From Paracoccus sp. R12_2 (GTDB lineage Bacteria; Pseudomonadota; Alphaproteobacteria; Rhodobacterales; Rhodobacteraceae): a stretch of 64,000 nt of DNA. The position numbers and the translations under genes were made by a program. The notes under the pieces are model-generated. The model was given only the letters and a program-made list of their open reading frames with translations. It ran no database searches and was not told the DNA's origin. Below, one piece after another: positions 9,502 to 18,425 of this stretch. The stretch spans positions 1-64,000 of the forward strand of contig NZ_JAGHRA010000011.1 of the NCBI RefSeq assembly GCF_017744015.1, given 5' to 3'. Every line of letters starts with the position of its first letter. Position 1 is the stretch's first letter.

Positions 9502-10044
9502 GGGGGATCGCCGCGCCCCGGGGACATCCGAGACGACGAACAGGCCGTGTTCGCCACCATCGCCGCCGGTGCGGCGGAGGCCGATGCCAGCCATCGCGAC
9601 CTGTCGGCGGACATGGTCTTGCTGGCTACCTCGGGCATCTTGCGACGTTTGTACGCAGAGGCCGATCCGGCCGACCATGTGGGTCTGCTGCGGCGCATCG
9701 GTGCGGCCAGTCTGCCGGTCGGTCGGCTGGCGGGCCTCGCGCACGGCGCGCCCCTGTTCGTCACGGATGCCGCGTGCAGGGTCGAAGCACCCGGTGCTGG
9801 CGAGGAAGAGGCCGCGCTGTCCCTTGCGGCGCGCGAGACGGTAGAGACCGCGTGCCTCGAAGCGATGGCCCTGGCCGATCGCGCGCTTGGCGCCCGGTCG
9901 TTCGTGACCGGGAATCCGATCGATCTCCTGCGCCGGGATCTCGGTTTCTTCCTGAGGCAGGCTGACCTTGACGGCAAGCTGCGGCGGGTCGGCCGGACCC
10001 TTTGCGAATCCCGGAAACCGATCGGCGCAATCTGGAGCGACTGA
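9498..10044 (+). pseudogene. acyl-CoA dehydrogenase, internally deleted
   Basis: The N-terminal part reads DEQAVFATIAAGAAEADASH and continues through SADMVLLATSGILRRLYAEA to SLPVGRLAGLAHGAP, an acyl-CoA dehydrogenase alpha-domain start. It then jumps to AARETVETACLEAMALADRA, RSFVTGNPIDLLRRDLGFFL and RQADLDGKLRRVGRTL, which is the end of the C-terminal helical domain. About 200 residues, including the whole FAD-binding beta domain and the catalytic base, are missing, and the original start is out of frame. The intact family is about 350-380 residues. The gene sits where such dehydrogenases occur in PIG-L/NodS-like clusters, between a GT2 and the deacetylase, and its stop overlaps the deacetylase ATG. 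Confidence 0.75.
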
Positions 10045-10769
10045 TGATCGTCTTCACATCTCTCGTGCGTCAGACCCGCGATGCGCCGGTCGTCGGCATT
10101 TCCGAACTTGCGGGATCGGGCGACGTGCTGGTGCTTGCCCCCCATCCGGACGAGGAAAGCCTCGCGATGGGTGGGGCGATCGCGGCCGCTTCTGCAATTG
10201 GCCGCCGGATCCATGTCGCCGTCGTGACCGATGGCGCGCGATCGCATCCCAACTCCGAATGCCATCCTCCCGCCCGTCCTCGGGCGCTTCGCCGCCGCGA
10301 GGTGTGGCAGGCAGTCGCGATCCTCACGGAAGGGAGCGGCGTGGTCCACTGGCTTGGCTACCCGGACATGGCCGCGCCGGATGACGAGGCGTGCTTCGCG
10401 GAAGTCGAGACCGCCTTGGCGCCGGTGTTTCCCGACGTCACGGCGATCTGGACCACCTGGAACGGCGACCCGCACCCAGGTCACCAGCGCGTCTGGCGTC
10501 TGGCGCAGTGGCTGACGCGTCGCCGCTGTGGCGTCCGCATGTTCGCCTGCCCGGTCTGGGGACGTGTCCAGCGTCCCGTGGCTGGGTGCGGATGGCAGGG
10601 GGCGCGACGGTTCCGCAGCCTCGAACATCGCGGGACCAAGTCCCGTGCGGTCTTCGCCCATGCCTCGCAGATAACCGACCTGATCCGCGACGACCCAGAG
10701 GTTTTCCGAATGCCACGGGCCTTGGCTCGCCATTTCATCGTCAGCGACGAAATCTTCATTCCGTCATGA
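10044..10769 (+). CDS. PIG-L family (LmbE-like) deacetylase
   Basis: A 241-residue zinc-dependent de-N-acetylase of the PIG-L/MshB fold, acting on N-acetylated sugars or related amides. The signature LVLAPHPDEESLAMGG (His34, Asp36, Glu37) supplies the first two zinc ligands and the catalytic Asp, and NGDPHPGHQRVW supplies the third zinc-binding histidine. No signal peptide, so it is cytoplasmic. I start it at the ATG at 10044, which overlaps the upstream stop; a TTG at 10002 is possible. It ends with an ATGA overlap into the methyltransferase. The neighbours suggest that the substrate is a glycosylated intermediate made by the adjacent glycosyltransferases. Confidence 0.9.
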   Translation: MIVFTSLVRQTRDAPVVGISELAGSGDVLVLAPHPDEESLAMGGAIAAASAIGRRIHVAVVTDGARSHPNSECHPPARPRALRRREVWQAVAILTEGSGVVHWLGYPDMAAPDDEACFAEVETALAPVFPDVTAIWTTWNGDPHPGHQRVWRLAQWLTRRRCGVRMFACPVWGRVQRPVAGCGWQGARRFRSLEHRGTKSRAVFAHASQITDLIRDDPEVFRMPRALARHFIVSDEIFIPS

Positions 10770-11359
10770 CCCGGGATGCAACCTCTTTCGATACGCTCTA
10801 CAAGGCCGAGCAAGATCCTTGGAACTACGAGACCAGTGCCTATGAGGCCGAGAAATATCGCCGTTGCCTCGCACTGCTGCCAAGATGCAGATACACGCGC
10901 GGGCTAGAGATCGGATGCTTCATCGGCGTGATGAGCGCCGCGATCGCCCGGCGGTGCGACAGCCTGCTCGCCCTCGATTTCGCACCGACGGCGGTGGCAC
11001 GGGCGCGGGCGCGCGGGATCCCGAATGCCCGCTTCGAGGTCGCAGCGATACCCGCGGAATGGCCTGCGGGGCGATGGGACCTGATCGTTCTCTCCAAGGT
11101 TCTGTATTACCTTGATCCCGCAGGGCTCGACAGGACCGTGGCCGTGGTTGCGAAATCGCTGACCGCAGGCGGTTGCTGTCTCGTCGCCGGCCATACCGGC
11201 CCGACCGAAACCACCCTGAGTGCGCTTGACGTACAGGATCGCCTGCTGCACGGCCTCGCCGAGGCGCACCCCCGGCACGCCATCTACAAGGATCGGGACG
11301 CGTCCTGGATCGCGGCGATCTTTGAATGCCGGATTGGTCCGGCGGCGGGGTGGAGATAG
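10766..11359 (+). CDS. NodS-like SAM-dependent methyltransferase
   Basis: A class I methyltransferase of 197 residues. It starts with the family-specific DPWNYETSAYEAEKYRR and has the SAM-binding motif GLEIGCFIGVMSAAIARR. Then come ALDFAPTAVARARARG (acidic residue for the ribose) and DLIVLSKVLYYLD (motif IV region). This matches the NodS family, whose founding member N-methylates the deacetylated glucosamine of Nod factors. Standing directly behind a PIG-L deacetylase, the simplest inference is deacetylation of an amino sugar followed by N-methylation, by analogy with NodB/NodS chemistry. Nodulation itself is not implied, since no nodA/nodC-like gene is seen. The gene appears intact. Confidence 0.88.
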   Translation: MTRDATSFDTLYKAEQDPWNYETSAYEAEKYRRCLALLPRCRYTRGLEIGCFIGVMSAAIARRCDSLLALDFAPTAVARARARGIPNARFEVAAIPAEWPAGRWDLIVLSKVLYYLDPAGLDRTVAVVAKSLTAGGCCLVAGHTGPTETTLSALDVQDRLLHGLAEAHPRHAIYKDRDASWIAAIFECRIGPAAGWR

Positions 11360-11506
11360 CGTTCGTCGAAGCTCACCAGCTGTGCAACGGCATTGCCCAC
11401 GCCCAGAGCTTCTTCAACCTGCTCGAGCGCGAGAGGATCAGGCGCCGCACCTACTGGACCCGCCAGGAAACCCGGCGACCCGTCCACCGCTCGGCAGGGC
11501 GAGCTT

Positions 11507-11734
11507 GAGATCGAAGATTACGCCGACGCGGTCGCCGGCTTCCGAGAATTCATTGCCGGGGCAAATGGTGCGCAGGACAACGATCCAGCAGCGCTAGCCA
11601 GTCTGATTGTCGCCGAGGCCGGGTCCGCCAGCCCTGCGCGACGCCTGCTGTTCGGCGCCGATGCACTCGAGTGGGCGGGCACCAAGAGCCGGCAGCTTGC
11701 GGCCGAGATCAATGCATCCATCCGTCGGACATGA
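11507..11734 (+). pseudogene. SDR oxidoreductase, C-terminal fragment
   Basis: The frame from about 11507 reads GELEIEDYADAVAGFREFIA and, further on, DPAALASLIVAEAGSASPAR and RRLLFGADALEWAGTK. This is the typical tail of SDR enzymes of the kind annotated as oxidoreductases, where the loop after helix alpha-FG contains DPAKVAxAI and LRLLLGxDA. The Rossmann domain and the YxxxK catalytic region are missing. The 150 bases before it (11360-11506) match nothing I know. A deletion relic. Confidence 0.6.
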
Positions 11735-12087
11735 GCCCGATCGCACAGAAGATGGAGAGTGGGCTGCCGCGCTCGACGCTGATCCCCCCGTCATGCTCGA
11801 GACCGGGACGACCGGCAGGTTTGGTTCAGTTGCTTCTAGCGACCCATGGCCGGCTTACCTGACAGTCTATCCCAGCTTTGCTGCGCATCGCGGGAAAATG
11901 ACCCTGAAAGCGCTGCCAGCCGAGCAGCCACCATCTTCAGCGGGACGAATAAGTCGCAGGTTGCGGAAATGACCGATATCAGGCCTAGCAGAAGATCAGT
12001 GGCAAGACGTGACGAACAGAGCATATCGATAGTAAATGAACCAATCAGCCTTGGGGAATGTTGGATCTTCAGCCCCGAGGAGCTTAG
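11735..12087. other. 353-bp stretch with no recognisable gene
   Basis: Nothing convincing is encoded on either strand between the SDR fragment and the DUF998 gene. Short frames have no family resemblance and no ribosome binding sites. It lies among decayed genes and is probably eroded coding DNA plus the promoter of the DUF998-DUF421 pair. Confidence 0.45.
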
Positions 12088-12743
12088 ATGCCACCGACCG
12101 CAAAGACCGCTGGACATTTGTCCGCCGAAGTCGCCGAGCAAGCGATCCTGATGCATACTCTCCTTCTAATCGCGGTCTTCGGTTGCATAGCGCTTGCTGC
12201 TGTCGACCTGATCGCAGAATTCTTCGTTCCCAATCAGGACTGGATCGCCGGCACCATCACTGATCTCGGCGCCGGGCGCTACGAGATCATCGTCGACACA
12301 GGTCGTTACGCCTTATCTGCAGCATTGATTGCTCGTGCCGTATTCGCTGCTCCTATCCACCTCGGCGCGTGGGATTGCAGCCTTGGGATCATCGCACTCG
12401 TTATCTCTGGCTTGGTGGTTTTCCCCATCCGGCCCCGCAACGAATACGGCGGCAATGGCAGTGAAGGCCGGTTGATCCACACCGATTTGGTCTATGCCCT
12501 GGATTCGCGATGATGGTAGCCTGCCTCATCTTTTCGCGTGGCGCAGCACCGGTCAGCGCGTTTTGCCGCACTCTGCTGATTGGCACCGGCATCGTCTGGG
12601 GCAGCACCGCGCCCCTGTTCCTCGCTCCACCCACGGATCTCGACGGCATCTACGAACGCAGCCTCGCAGCCGTTTCTTGTGTACTTGTCCTCACCATTGC
12701 ACGCCTCTTTTGCCCACCTGCCAAGCAGCTGAAAGCGACCTGA
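12088..12743 (+). pseudogene. DUF998 membrane protein, frameshifted
   Basis: The first frame gives MHTLLLIAVFGCIALAAVDL and the family-typical VPNQDWIAGTITDLGAGRYE, then GLVVFPIRPRNEYGG and HTDLVYAL before breaking down near 12500. A second frame continues with GTGIVWGSTAPLFLAPPTDL and DGIYERSLAAVSCVLVLTIA. Together these make a six-to-seven-helix DUF998 protein of about 210 residues with one net frameshift. DUF998 proteins are integral membrane proteins of unknown function. The last codons overlap the DUF421 start (TGATG), so they form an operon. Confidence 0.75.
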
Positions 12744-13261
12744 TGTTCACGGATATTTCTGCTCTCGACGTTGTTCTCCGCGGCACGCTACTTGCCCTCG
12801 TCGGCCTGGCGTGGGTGGTGATCTGTGTGCGTATCATCGGTTTGCGGGCTTTCTCGAAGATGACGTCATTCGATTTCGTCACCACCATCGCCATCGGTTC
12901 GCTTCTGGCGGGATGCGTGCAAGCAACGAGCTGGAGCGGATTCGCGCAAGCTCTCATCGCCATTTCGGCTCTTCTCGGGATCCAGTATGCTGTCTCGCGC
13001 ACCCGCGCACGGCGGGACGACTTCGAGGGATTGATCGGCAACACGCCGACCTTGCTCATGCGAGAGGGTGAATTTCAGGAAGCCGCGCTCAAACGCACGC
13101 GGACATCCCGAAGTGACGTCATCGCCAAACTTCGCGAAGCAAATGTCCTGCACATCAGCGATGTTCGCGCCGTCGTGCTCGAATCCACCGGAGACATCTC
13201 CGTGCTGCACGGTGAGAACCTAAACGACATCCTTCTTGACGGGGTCAGGACCGACGCATGA
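12743..13261 (+). CDS. DUF421 (YetF-like) membrane protein
   Basis: A protein of 172 residues with three N-terminal hydrophobic segments (VVLRGTLLALVGLAWVVICV; FVTTIAIGSLLAGCVQ; ALIAISALLGIQYAV). A soluble YetF-type domain follows, containing GNTPTLLMREGEFQEAALKR, SRSDVIAKLREANVLHISDV and VVLESTGDISVLHG. The family is of unknown biochemical function and common in stress-related loci. The start ATG overlaps the stop of the upstream DUF998 gene. The gene is complete. Confidence 0.88.
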   Translation: MFTDISALDVVLRGTLLALVGLAWVVICVRIIGLRAFSKMTSFDFVTTIAIGSLLAGCVQATSWSGFAQALIAISALLGIQYAVSRTRARRDDFEGLIGNTPTLLMREGEFQEAALKRTRTSRSDVIAKLREANVLHISDVRAVVLESTGDISVLHGENLNDILLDGVRTDA

Positions 13262-13475
13262 AGCCGGTTGTGTTCAGGAAAACAGACGAACGTTAGCGGC
13301 GATCTTAAGGCTGCCATTCGATTTGCTGCCGGGAAAGACAGCTTCGACCGCACAGTGACCATCCGGCCGGTGGAAATGCTGCGCGACGCTCGAACTTCCG
13401 GTTCGGTAGAGCTGCGCTCCACCTTCGAATGGCAGTTCAGGGCCGACTGTGCCCTTATCCCCCTTGACGTCGGTG

Positions 13476-13658
13476 TCAGTGCGCCGCGACGGTTGCGCGC
13501 TTTGGCGAGACGCCGAGCGCCGAGGCCTGGTATTGCAGGCGGGCGATCACCTCGCGGTAGTCGGCATTGTGGCTATAGGCTTCGATCGCACGAAGAATGA
13601 GGCGCAGATCCTCTCCGGAGACCGAGGCGCGCAGGGCTTTTCGCTGACTGTCCAACAT
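13476..13658 (-). CDS. small helical hypothetical protein (60 aa)
   Basis: MLDSQRKALRASVSGEDLRL opens a 60-residue, probably all-helical cytoplasmic protein with no cysteine or membrane segment. A strong ribosome binding site, TAGGAGG, lies six bases upstream of the ATG, which supports translation. No function is recognised. About 210 bases to its right (13262-13475) show nothing I can identify. Confidence 0.6.
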   Translation of the reverse strand: MLDSQRKALRASVSGEDLRLILRAIEAYSHNADYREVIARLQYQASALGVSPKRATVAAH

Positions 13659-13837
13659 TGGAACCTCCTACTGGTGAAACACACTCCCCGCGTTCTACCA
13701 GAGGCGTATCCGGCGGATAGATGGCTTTTTGTATATGCCTATCACGCCTTCCCGACCGTCCGCGCAACCGGACCGAAAGTCGAGGGTCAACAACTCGGCC
13801 GGGCCGGATAGGATCCGAAGGTGATCCGGAGACGCAC

Positions 13838-13985
13838 ATGACAGAACTTCCAACGCGGATGGCAGGCGTCCTGCTGACCGGCCATGGCGGGGTCGAAAGC
13901 CTTGAATACAAGGACCGACCTCCCCGTGCCGAGACCTGCGAACGGCGAGGTCCTGATGCGTGTGACGGCGACCGCGAAGAACGAC
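13838..13985 (+). pseudogene. zinc-type alcohol dehydrogenase/quinone oxidoreductase, N-terminal fragment
   Basis: Frame one reads MAGVLLTGHGGVESLEYKD and a +1 shift continues DLPVPRPANGEVLMRVTATA and KND. This is the familiar opening of MDR-superfamily quinone oxidoreductases (AVVLTGHGGPExLEYRxDVPVPxPGPGEVLVRVxAxAxN). Everything after the first about 50 residues is missing; the next gene on the right is unrelated. A frameshift and a large deletion. Confidence 0.6.
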
Positions 13986-14133
13986 GCCGGCCGCAGGGTC
14001 CGCGTATGCGTCACCGTCACCGCTGGACCGCTCAAATCGCCCGAACGGGAGGGGATGGGCCTGACGTCAAATCTTCTCTACCTCCGACAATGTGTGTGAA
14101 CCACTGCAGAGGCCGTGGCAAACGCTCACATCC

Positions 14134-15063
14134 TCACTCCCACTCCATCTGTTGGAACACGGCCTGCGCGTTCCGCCCGGCCAGCGTGTCGAACTGTTCC
14201 AGATGGGAAAAAGCGGCCTGGTCTACCTCGACCGAGCCGATGATGTCGCCGCCCGTGTCGATGTGCGCGCGCATCCGGTCGCGCAGGTTGACGAGGTAGT
14301 CATATGTATCCGCCCGCGCGCGCTCCAGCGTCGTGGGATCTCCGTGGCCGGGGACGACGTGCAGGGGCGCGCGCGCGGCCATCGCGTCGAAGGCCTCGAG
14401 CCAGCCTGCGGAGCTTGAGAAGTCCAGCACGCCCAGAAGCCGTTCGGTGAAGACGATGTCGCCGGCGAAGACGACCCTCTCCTCGGGCAGCCAGACAAAG
14501 GCGTCTCCCGGCGTATGGGCCGGGGCGGGCTGGACGATCTCGATGCTCCGGCCGCCGACCATGAGCTGAAGGCGATCCGCGAATGTCTCGGACGCGTAGA
14601 CTGGCTCGGTGCCGGCCAAACCCTCGCCGATCAGTTGGCTGAGCATGGTCATCTGCATCGAGGCGCGCGCCTTCTAATCCTCGACGGCCGCCTCGGCAGC
14701 AACGATCCGGGCGCCCTGCTCGGTCCAGTAGCCGTTGCCGATCCAGCGGTGATCCTGCCCGCCGGTGTTGATGACCAGCGTCACGGGCCGATCGGTCAGG
14801 TTCCGGATCGCGGCGTGCAGCTGTTCGGCCCCTCGGTAGCTGCCGCCCGCGTCGATCAGGACCGCGCCCGCGTCGGTTTCGATCAGGCCGAAGGTGGCGT
14901 TGTTCCCAAGGTTCTCCGGACTGCGCTGGCCCTTGTCGCCCACCATGGCCCAGACTCCATCGGCCACGGGCAGGCTGCGCAACTCGGCAAGCGCCGGGGT
15001 GGCGAGCGTCAGCGCGACGAGAACGCCGAGTGCGGCGCGCGTGCGGGTCAAAAGGATCTGCAT
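14134..15063 (-). pseudogene. MBL-fold metallohydrolase interrupted by one TAG stop
   Basis: The reverse strand from 15063 begins MQILLTRTRAALGVLVALTL with a signal peptide ending near LATPALA, so the protein is periplasmic. It has DGVWAMVGDKGQRSPENLGN, VLIDAGGSYRGAEQLHA and INTGGQDHRWIGNGY, the variant first metal motif (QDHRW) of the SoxH/quinoprotein-relay-like MBL group. An in-frame TAG occurs at codon 130 (14676-14674) after AAVED. The same frame then continues without further damage through MQMTMLSQLIGEGLAGTEPV, AHTPGDAFVWLPEERVVFAG and VVPGHGDPTTLERAR to the natural stop, 309 codons in all. A single nonsense change is thus the only lesion. It sits 10 bases after a Spy-like gene, in an operon. 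Confidence 0.85.
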
Positions 15064-15073
15064 GGGGCGTTCC

Positions 15074-15655
15074 TCATTCGCAATTGTTGTGGCGGCGCCA
15101 CATCGCCGGATCATGACCTTCGGGCATGGTCGCGCAGGGGTCAGCCGCGCCGTAGCCACGCAGGTCATTGTAGCGCGCGATCTGGTCGGCCGTCAGCAGA
15201 GGCGGCGTTTCGAGGTGGCGCGAGAGATGGATGAAGCGCAGTTGTGCACGCGCGGTGGCAGCGGTGTCGATAAGGTCACGTAGCGCCTCCGGCGTCAGGC
15301 GGCCCGCGCGAAACCCCGCCTCGATGGCGGCCTCGGCCGCGATGAGGCGTTCTCCGGCCGCCTGCGCCTCAGCCTGCATGGCGGCAAAGATCGCCTCGAT
15401 GGCGGTCACCTGCTCGGGCGACAGGCCGATCTCCTCCCGCAGCTCCAGAAGATGCGCCGGACCCGGCACGCCGTTGAGTTCCGCCGCAAGCGCAAGGCCC
15501 CAGCCGCGACCTGCGCGCAGATCCTCGATGTCCTCGGCAGACAGGCTCTTGATCTCGCGGGCTTCCATCCCGGCATAGGGGGAATGGCCCTGATGCTGGG
15601 CACTCGCACCGAGGGGCATGGCCAGAACAAGACACGCGAGCGCGAGACGGATCAT
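15074..15655 (-). CDS. periplasmic Spy/CpxP-like (LTXXQ) protein
   Basis: The 193-residue product has a clear signal peptide ([19 protein letters not shown]), then [20 protein letters not shown] with a His-rich mature N-terminus. A long amphipathic helical region follows: [40 protein letters not shown] and [15 protein letters not shown]. The LSxEQ...LTxxQ pattern is that of Spy/CpxP-type periplasmic chaperones and heavy-metal-resistance proteins. The MBL-fold gene follows 10 bases later, and a Crp-type regulator is divergent 66 bases away. Its role may be metal or redox stress sensing; this is inference. Confidence 0.75.
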   Translation of the reverse strand: MIRLALACLVLAMPLGASAQHQGHSPYAGMEAREIKSLSAEDIEDLRAGRGWGLALAAELNGVPGPAHLLELREEIGLSPEQVTAIEAIFAAMQAEAQAAGERLIAAEAAIEAGFRAGRLTPEALRDLIDTAATARAQLRFIHLSRHLETPPLLTADQIARYNDLRGYGAADPCATMPEGHDPAMWRRHNNCE

Positions 15656-15721
15656 CTAGAAACTCCAGTGGTTTTCTTTCCTCTCTCGCATCTGGCGGCG
15701 GCGATGCATATGATCGTGATC

Positions 15722-16258
15722 ATGTCCGACCTGTTCGAGCCTCTTTTTACCGATGCGGCCGCGCGCGAATTCGCCGCTGGAGACCTGCTGTTCCGCGCCG
15801 GCGACCCGGTGGTGTCGATGATCCTGCTCCGGGCCGGACGGGCCGATCTGGTCCGCCATACGGACCACGGGCTGAAGATGATCCTGCAGCGCGCCGGGCC
15901 CGGGCAGACCCTCGCCGAGGCGTCCGCCTGGTCGGACACCTATCATTGCGATGCGGTGGCGGCGGAGTCGTGCGTGGCGGCGCTTCTGCCGCGCCACGTG
16001 TTCGTGGCGCGACTGAGGTCCGACCCAGACCTTGCAGAGCTCTGGGCGAGAAACCTCGCGCGCGCGGTTCAGGCGGCGCGGCTCCGGGCCGAGATCCGGT
16101 CCCTGCCGCGGGTCGCGGATCGTCTGGATGCCTGGCTCGGCGAAGGCCACAACCTGCCGGAGAAGGGCCGCTTGCAGGAGGTGGCCGCCGAACTGGGCGT
16201 CACCCGCGAGGCGCTCTATCGCGAATTGTCGCGTCGGCGCTCGGAGAAACATGCATGA
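15722..16258 (+). CDS. short Crp/Fnr-type transcriptional regulator
   Basis: A 178-residue regulator with a compact cyclic-nucleotide-like beta-roll ([40 protein letters not shown]) and a C-terminal helix-turn-helix ([20 protein letters not shown]). No cluster of cysteines for an Fe-S centre is present; single cysteines occur in YHCDAV and ESCVAA. In-frame ATGs at 15704 and 15710 lie upstream; I chose 15722 because family members start near the beta-roll. An imperfect inverted repeat ATGATC-GT-GATCAT overlaps this start (15710-15723) and could be an autoregulatory site. The stop overlaps the next start (ATGA). It is divergent from the Spy-like/MBL genes, its likely targets along with ynfA. 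Confidence 0.8.
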   Translation: MSDLFEPLFTDAAAREFAAGDLLFRAGDPVVSMILLRAGRADLVRHTDHGLKMILQRAGPGQTLAEASAWSDTYHCDAVAAESCVAALLPRHVFVARLRSDPDLAELWARNLARAVQAARLRAEIRSLPRVADRLDAWLGEGHNLPEKGRLQEVAAELGVTREALYRELSRRRSEKHA

Positions 16259-16575
16259 CCTTCATCTGGTATCTGATCGCGGCGTTTGCGGAAATCGCAG
16301 GGTGCTTCGCTTTCTGGGCCTGGGCGCGGCTGGACAAGTCGGCGCTCTGGCTGATCCCGGGGCTCGCCAGCCTCGCGCTGTTCGCCTGGGTCCTGACGCG
16401 CGCCGACAGCGCCATCGCGGGTCGCGCCTATGCCGCCTATGGCGGCGTCTATATCGCCAGTTCGATGGTCTGGATGTGGCTGGTGGAGGGACAACGGCCC
16501 GATCGATGGGACATGGCGGGCCTTGCGCTGTGTCTGATCGGCAGTGCGGTGATCCTTCTGCCGTCGCGCAATTGA
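16255..16575 (+). CDS. YnfA family small membrane protein
   Basis: A 106-residue protein with four hydrophobic segments. It begins [20 protein letters not shown] and has the conserved [20 protein letters not shown] and a following [20 protein letters not shown]. These are the hallmarks of YnfA (UPF0060), a small inner-membrane family related in topology to SMR drug transporters. It overlaps the regulator gene by four bases, so it is probably regulated together with it. Substrate unknown. Confidence 0.92.
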   Translation: MTFIWYLIAAFAEIAGCFAFWAWARLDKSALWLIPGLASLALFAWVLTRADSAIAGRAYAAYGGVYIASSMVWMWLVEGQRPDRWDMAGLALCLIGSAVILLPSRN

Positions 16576-16624
16576 CACAAGATCCGCCGACAAGGCGTAG
16601 GATTTCTAGAAACGGGACAGAGAT

Positions 16625-17842
16625 TTGCAGGATCAGGACCAGACGACGGCGCAGGGATCGGCCCGCGGGACAGCGGGCGAGGTGTTCGCGACCTTCCTGA
16701 GGCTTGGCCTCACCTCCTTTGGCGGGCCGATTGCGCATCTGGGCTATTTCCGCGAGGAATTGGTCAGCCGGCGAGAATGGCTATCGGACCATGCCTACGC
16801 CGACCTTGTGGCGCTTTGTCAGTTCCTGCCTGGTCCGGCCTCCAGCCAGGTGGGCTTTGCCCTTGGCATGATGCGCGCGGGCTGGCTGGGGGCGCTGGCG
16901 GCCTTTACCGCGTTCACGCTGCCCTCGGCGCTGGTTCTGCTGGTCTTTGCCATGACAGCGGCCAGCATCGCGGGACCGGTGGGCACAGGTGTCCTGCATG
17001 GGCTCAAGATCGTCGCGGTGGCCATCGTCGCGCAGGCGGTCTGGGGGATGGCAAAGAACCTCTGCCCCGACAAGGAACGCGCGGCGATAGCTGTCGTCGC
17101 CGTCGCGATGCTGGCCTTCCTGCCGGGGGCCATTGGCATGGTCGGCGCAATCATCGTTGGCGCGGCGCTTGGATTTGTCCTCGGCCGAGGCACGGGCGCG
17201 CCTATCGGTGGGCACATCACCATGCCGGTGACACGCGGTATCGCGGCCAGTGCGCTCTTCGTCTTCGTTGGGTTCCTTGCAATTCTGCCTCTGCTGGCGG
17301 GGCAAGGGCAGACGCTGGCGGTATTCGACAGCTTCTACCGTGCCGGTGCGCTGGTCTTCGGCGGCGGCCATGTGGTGCTGCCGCTTCTGGAGGCGGAGGT
17401 GGTGCAGCCCGGTTGGGTGACGCCGGACGCCTTCCTCGCCGGTTATGGCGCGGCGCAGGCGGTGCCGGGTCCGCTCTTCACCTTCGCCGCCTATCTCGGT
17501 GCGGTGCTCGGCCCCGAACCGAACGGCGTCATCGGCGCGCTCATCGCCCTTGTGGCCGTCTTTCTGCCGGGGTTCCTGATCTTGATCGGCGTCCTGCCCT
17601 ACTGGGACCGTTTCAGGTCGATTGCGCGCGCACAGTCACTGATGCAAGGGGCGAATGCCGCCGTCGTCGGCATCCTCGGCGCAGCGCTCTATTCGCCGGT
17701 CTTTACCAGCGCGATCGGCGACATGCGCGATTTCACCCTGGCGCTCGCTTGCCTTGTCCTGTTGATGGCTTGGAAAGTGCCGCCCTGGGGTGTCGTGATC
17801 GTCGCTGCCCTCGGCGGGATCGGCCTGACGCTGGTGGCCTGA
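16625..17842 (+). CDS. chrA: chromate transporter ChrA
   Basis: The 405-residue product has two homologous halves, each with the CHR signature. Half one reads LGLTSFGGPIAHLGYFREEL followed by LVALCQFLPGPASSQVGFAL. Half two reads AGALVFGGGHVVLPLLEAEV followed by AGYGAAQAVPGPLFTFAAYL. This tandem arrangement is the long-chain ChrA family, an inner-membrane chromate (and possibly sulfate-related anion) efflux transporter. Start is a TTG at 16625 preceded by a GGGACAGAG purine stretch; no ATG fits as well. It follows ynfA by 49 bases on the same strand. Confidence 0.92.
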   Translation: MQDQDQTTAQGSARGTAGEVFATFLRLGLTSFGGPIAHLGYFREELVSRREWLSDHAYADLVALCQFLPGPASSQVGFALGMMRAGWLGALAAFTAFTLPSALVLLVFAMTAASIAGPVGTGVLHGLKIVAVAIVAQAVWGMAKNLCPDKERAAIAVVAVAMLAFLPGAIGMVGAIIVGAALGFVLGRGTGAPIGGHITMPVTRGIAASALFVFVGFLAILPLLAGQGQTLAVFDSFYRAGALVFGGGHVVLPLLEAEVVQPGWVTPDAFLAGYGAAQAVPGPLFTFAAYLGAVLGPEPNGVIGALIALVAVFLPGFLILIGVLPYWDRFRSIARAQSLMQGANAAVVGILGAALYSPVFTSAIGDMRDFTLALACLVLLMAWKVPPWGVVIVAALGGIGLTLVA

Positions 17843-17847
17843 ATGCG

Positions 17848-18425
17848 TCAAGCGGGGCTGGCGGCGGGTCGCGAAACCACGTCGAGGGCATCGGTTTTCC
17901 CGTTCGCCTCGCCCTTTGCGAAGTCGCGCTCAGTGGCGCCCACCTGATTGGTCGCGTGGACGAGGCAGATGACGGACCGGTCCCGCGCCCGAGCGAAAGC
18001 TTAGAACCAGGCCGCTTCCATCTCGACCGAGAGGATGCCGCCTGCCGGTGCCGCAGCGATGGCGGTCTCCATCTTGCGGAAAGGTGCGTCGGTCGTCAAG
18101 GTCGCCCTTATCAGCACGCAGGGGCCGCCCTCGAACGCACGCTGCAGCTGGGAGAGAGGATGTTTGAGCGCGGCGCAGCAGTCCGAGGGCGGAAGTCATT
18201 GATAGCGCGTTCCCTCGTCGCGCCACGCCCGGTCGATCAGAATGAAATACGACGGGGCGCCCTGCGGCGTGATCTGTCCCGACAAGCCGACGCTGATCAG
18301 GTGTCCGCATCCAGAGGCGATCACCTCCTCGGCAACGAGCACGGCGAGGGAAACGCCGACAGCGCAGCCGACCACGCCGATCTCGTGGCCCTCCAGATCG
18401 AACCTCCAGATGCCCGTGTGGTAGC
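17848..18425 (-). pseudogene. nucleoside phosphorylase, decayed C-terminal part
   Basis: The reverse strand reads YHTGIWRFDLEGHEIGVVGC, AVGVSLAVLVAEEVIASGCG, HLISVGLSGQITPQGAPSYF and ILIDRAWRDEGTRYQ, then a TGA. After LPPSD and a frameshift come LTTDAPFRKMETAIAAA and GILSVEMEAAWF, then another stop, AFARARDRSVICLVHATNQV, and finally ALDVVSRPAASPA. This is the second half of a purine/uridine phosphorylase-type enzyme, with VEMEAA being the ribose-binding motif. It carries at least two stops and two frameshifts and lacks its N-terminus, which has been replaced by the cysteine desulfurase remnant directly upstream. Confidence 0.75.

Noticed and set aside
10044..11359. Nodulation genes (nodB/nodS) as literal Nod factor biosynthesis
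   Set aside because: No nodA, nodC or nod box is present and the deacetylase is of the PIG-L fold, not the NodB polysaccharide-deacetylase fold. Only the chemical analogy is kept.
13268..13600. 110-codon plus-strand frame and a 115-codon minus-strand frame between DUF421 and the small protein
   Set aside because: Both are basic, low-complexity-like translations with no recognisable domain, and they overlap the better-supported small gene with an AGGAGG site.
16255..16575. Small multidrug resistance (SMR) transporter
   Set aside because: Size and topology fit SMR, but the [12 protein letters not shown] block is specific to YnfA.
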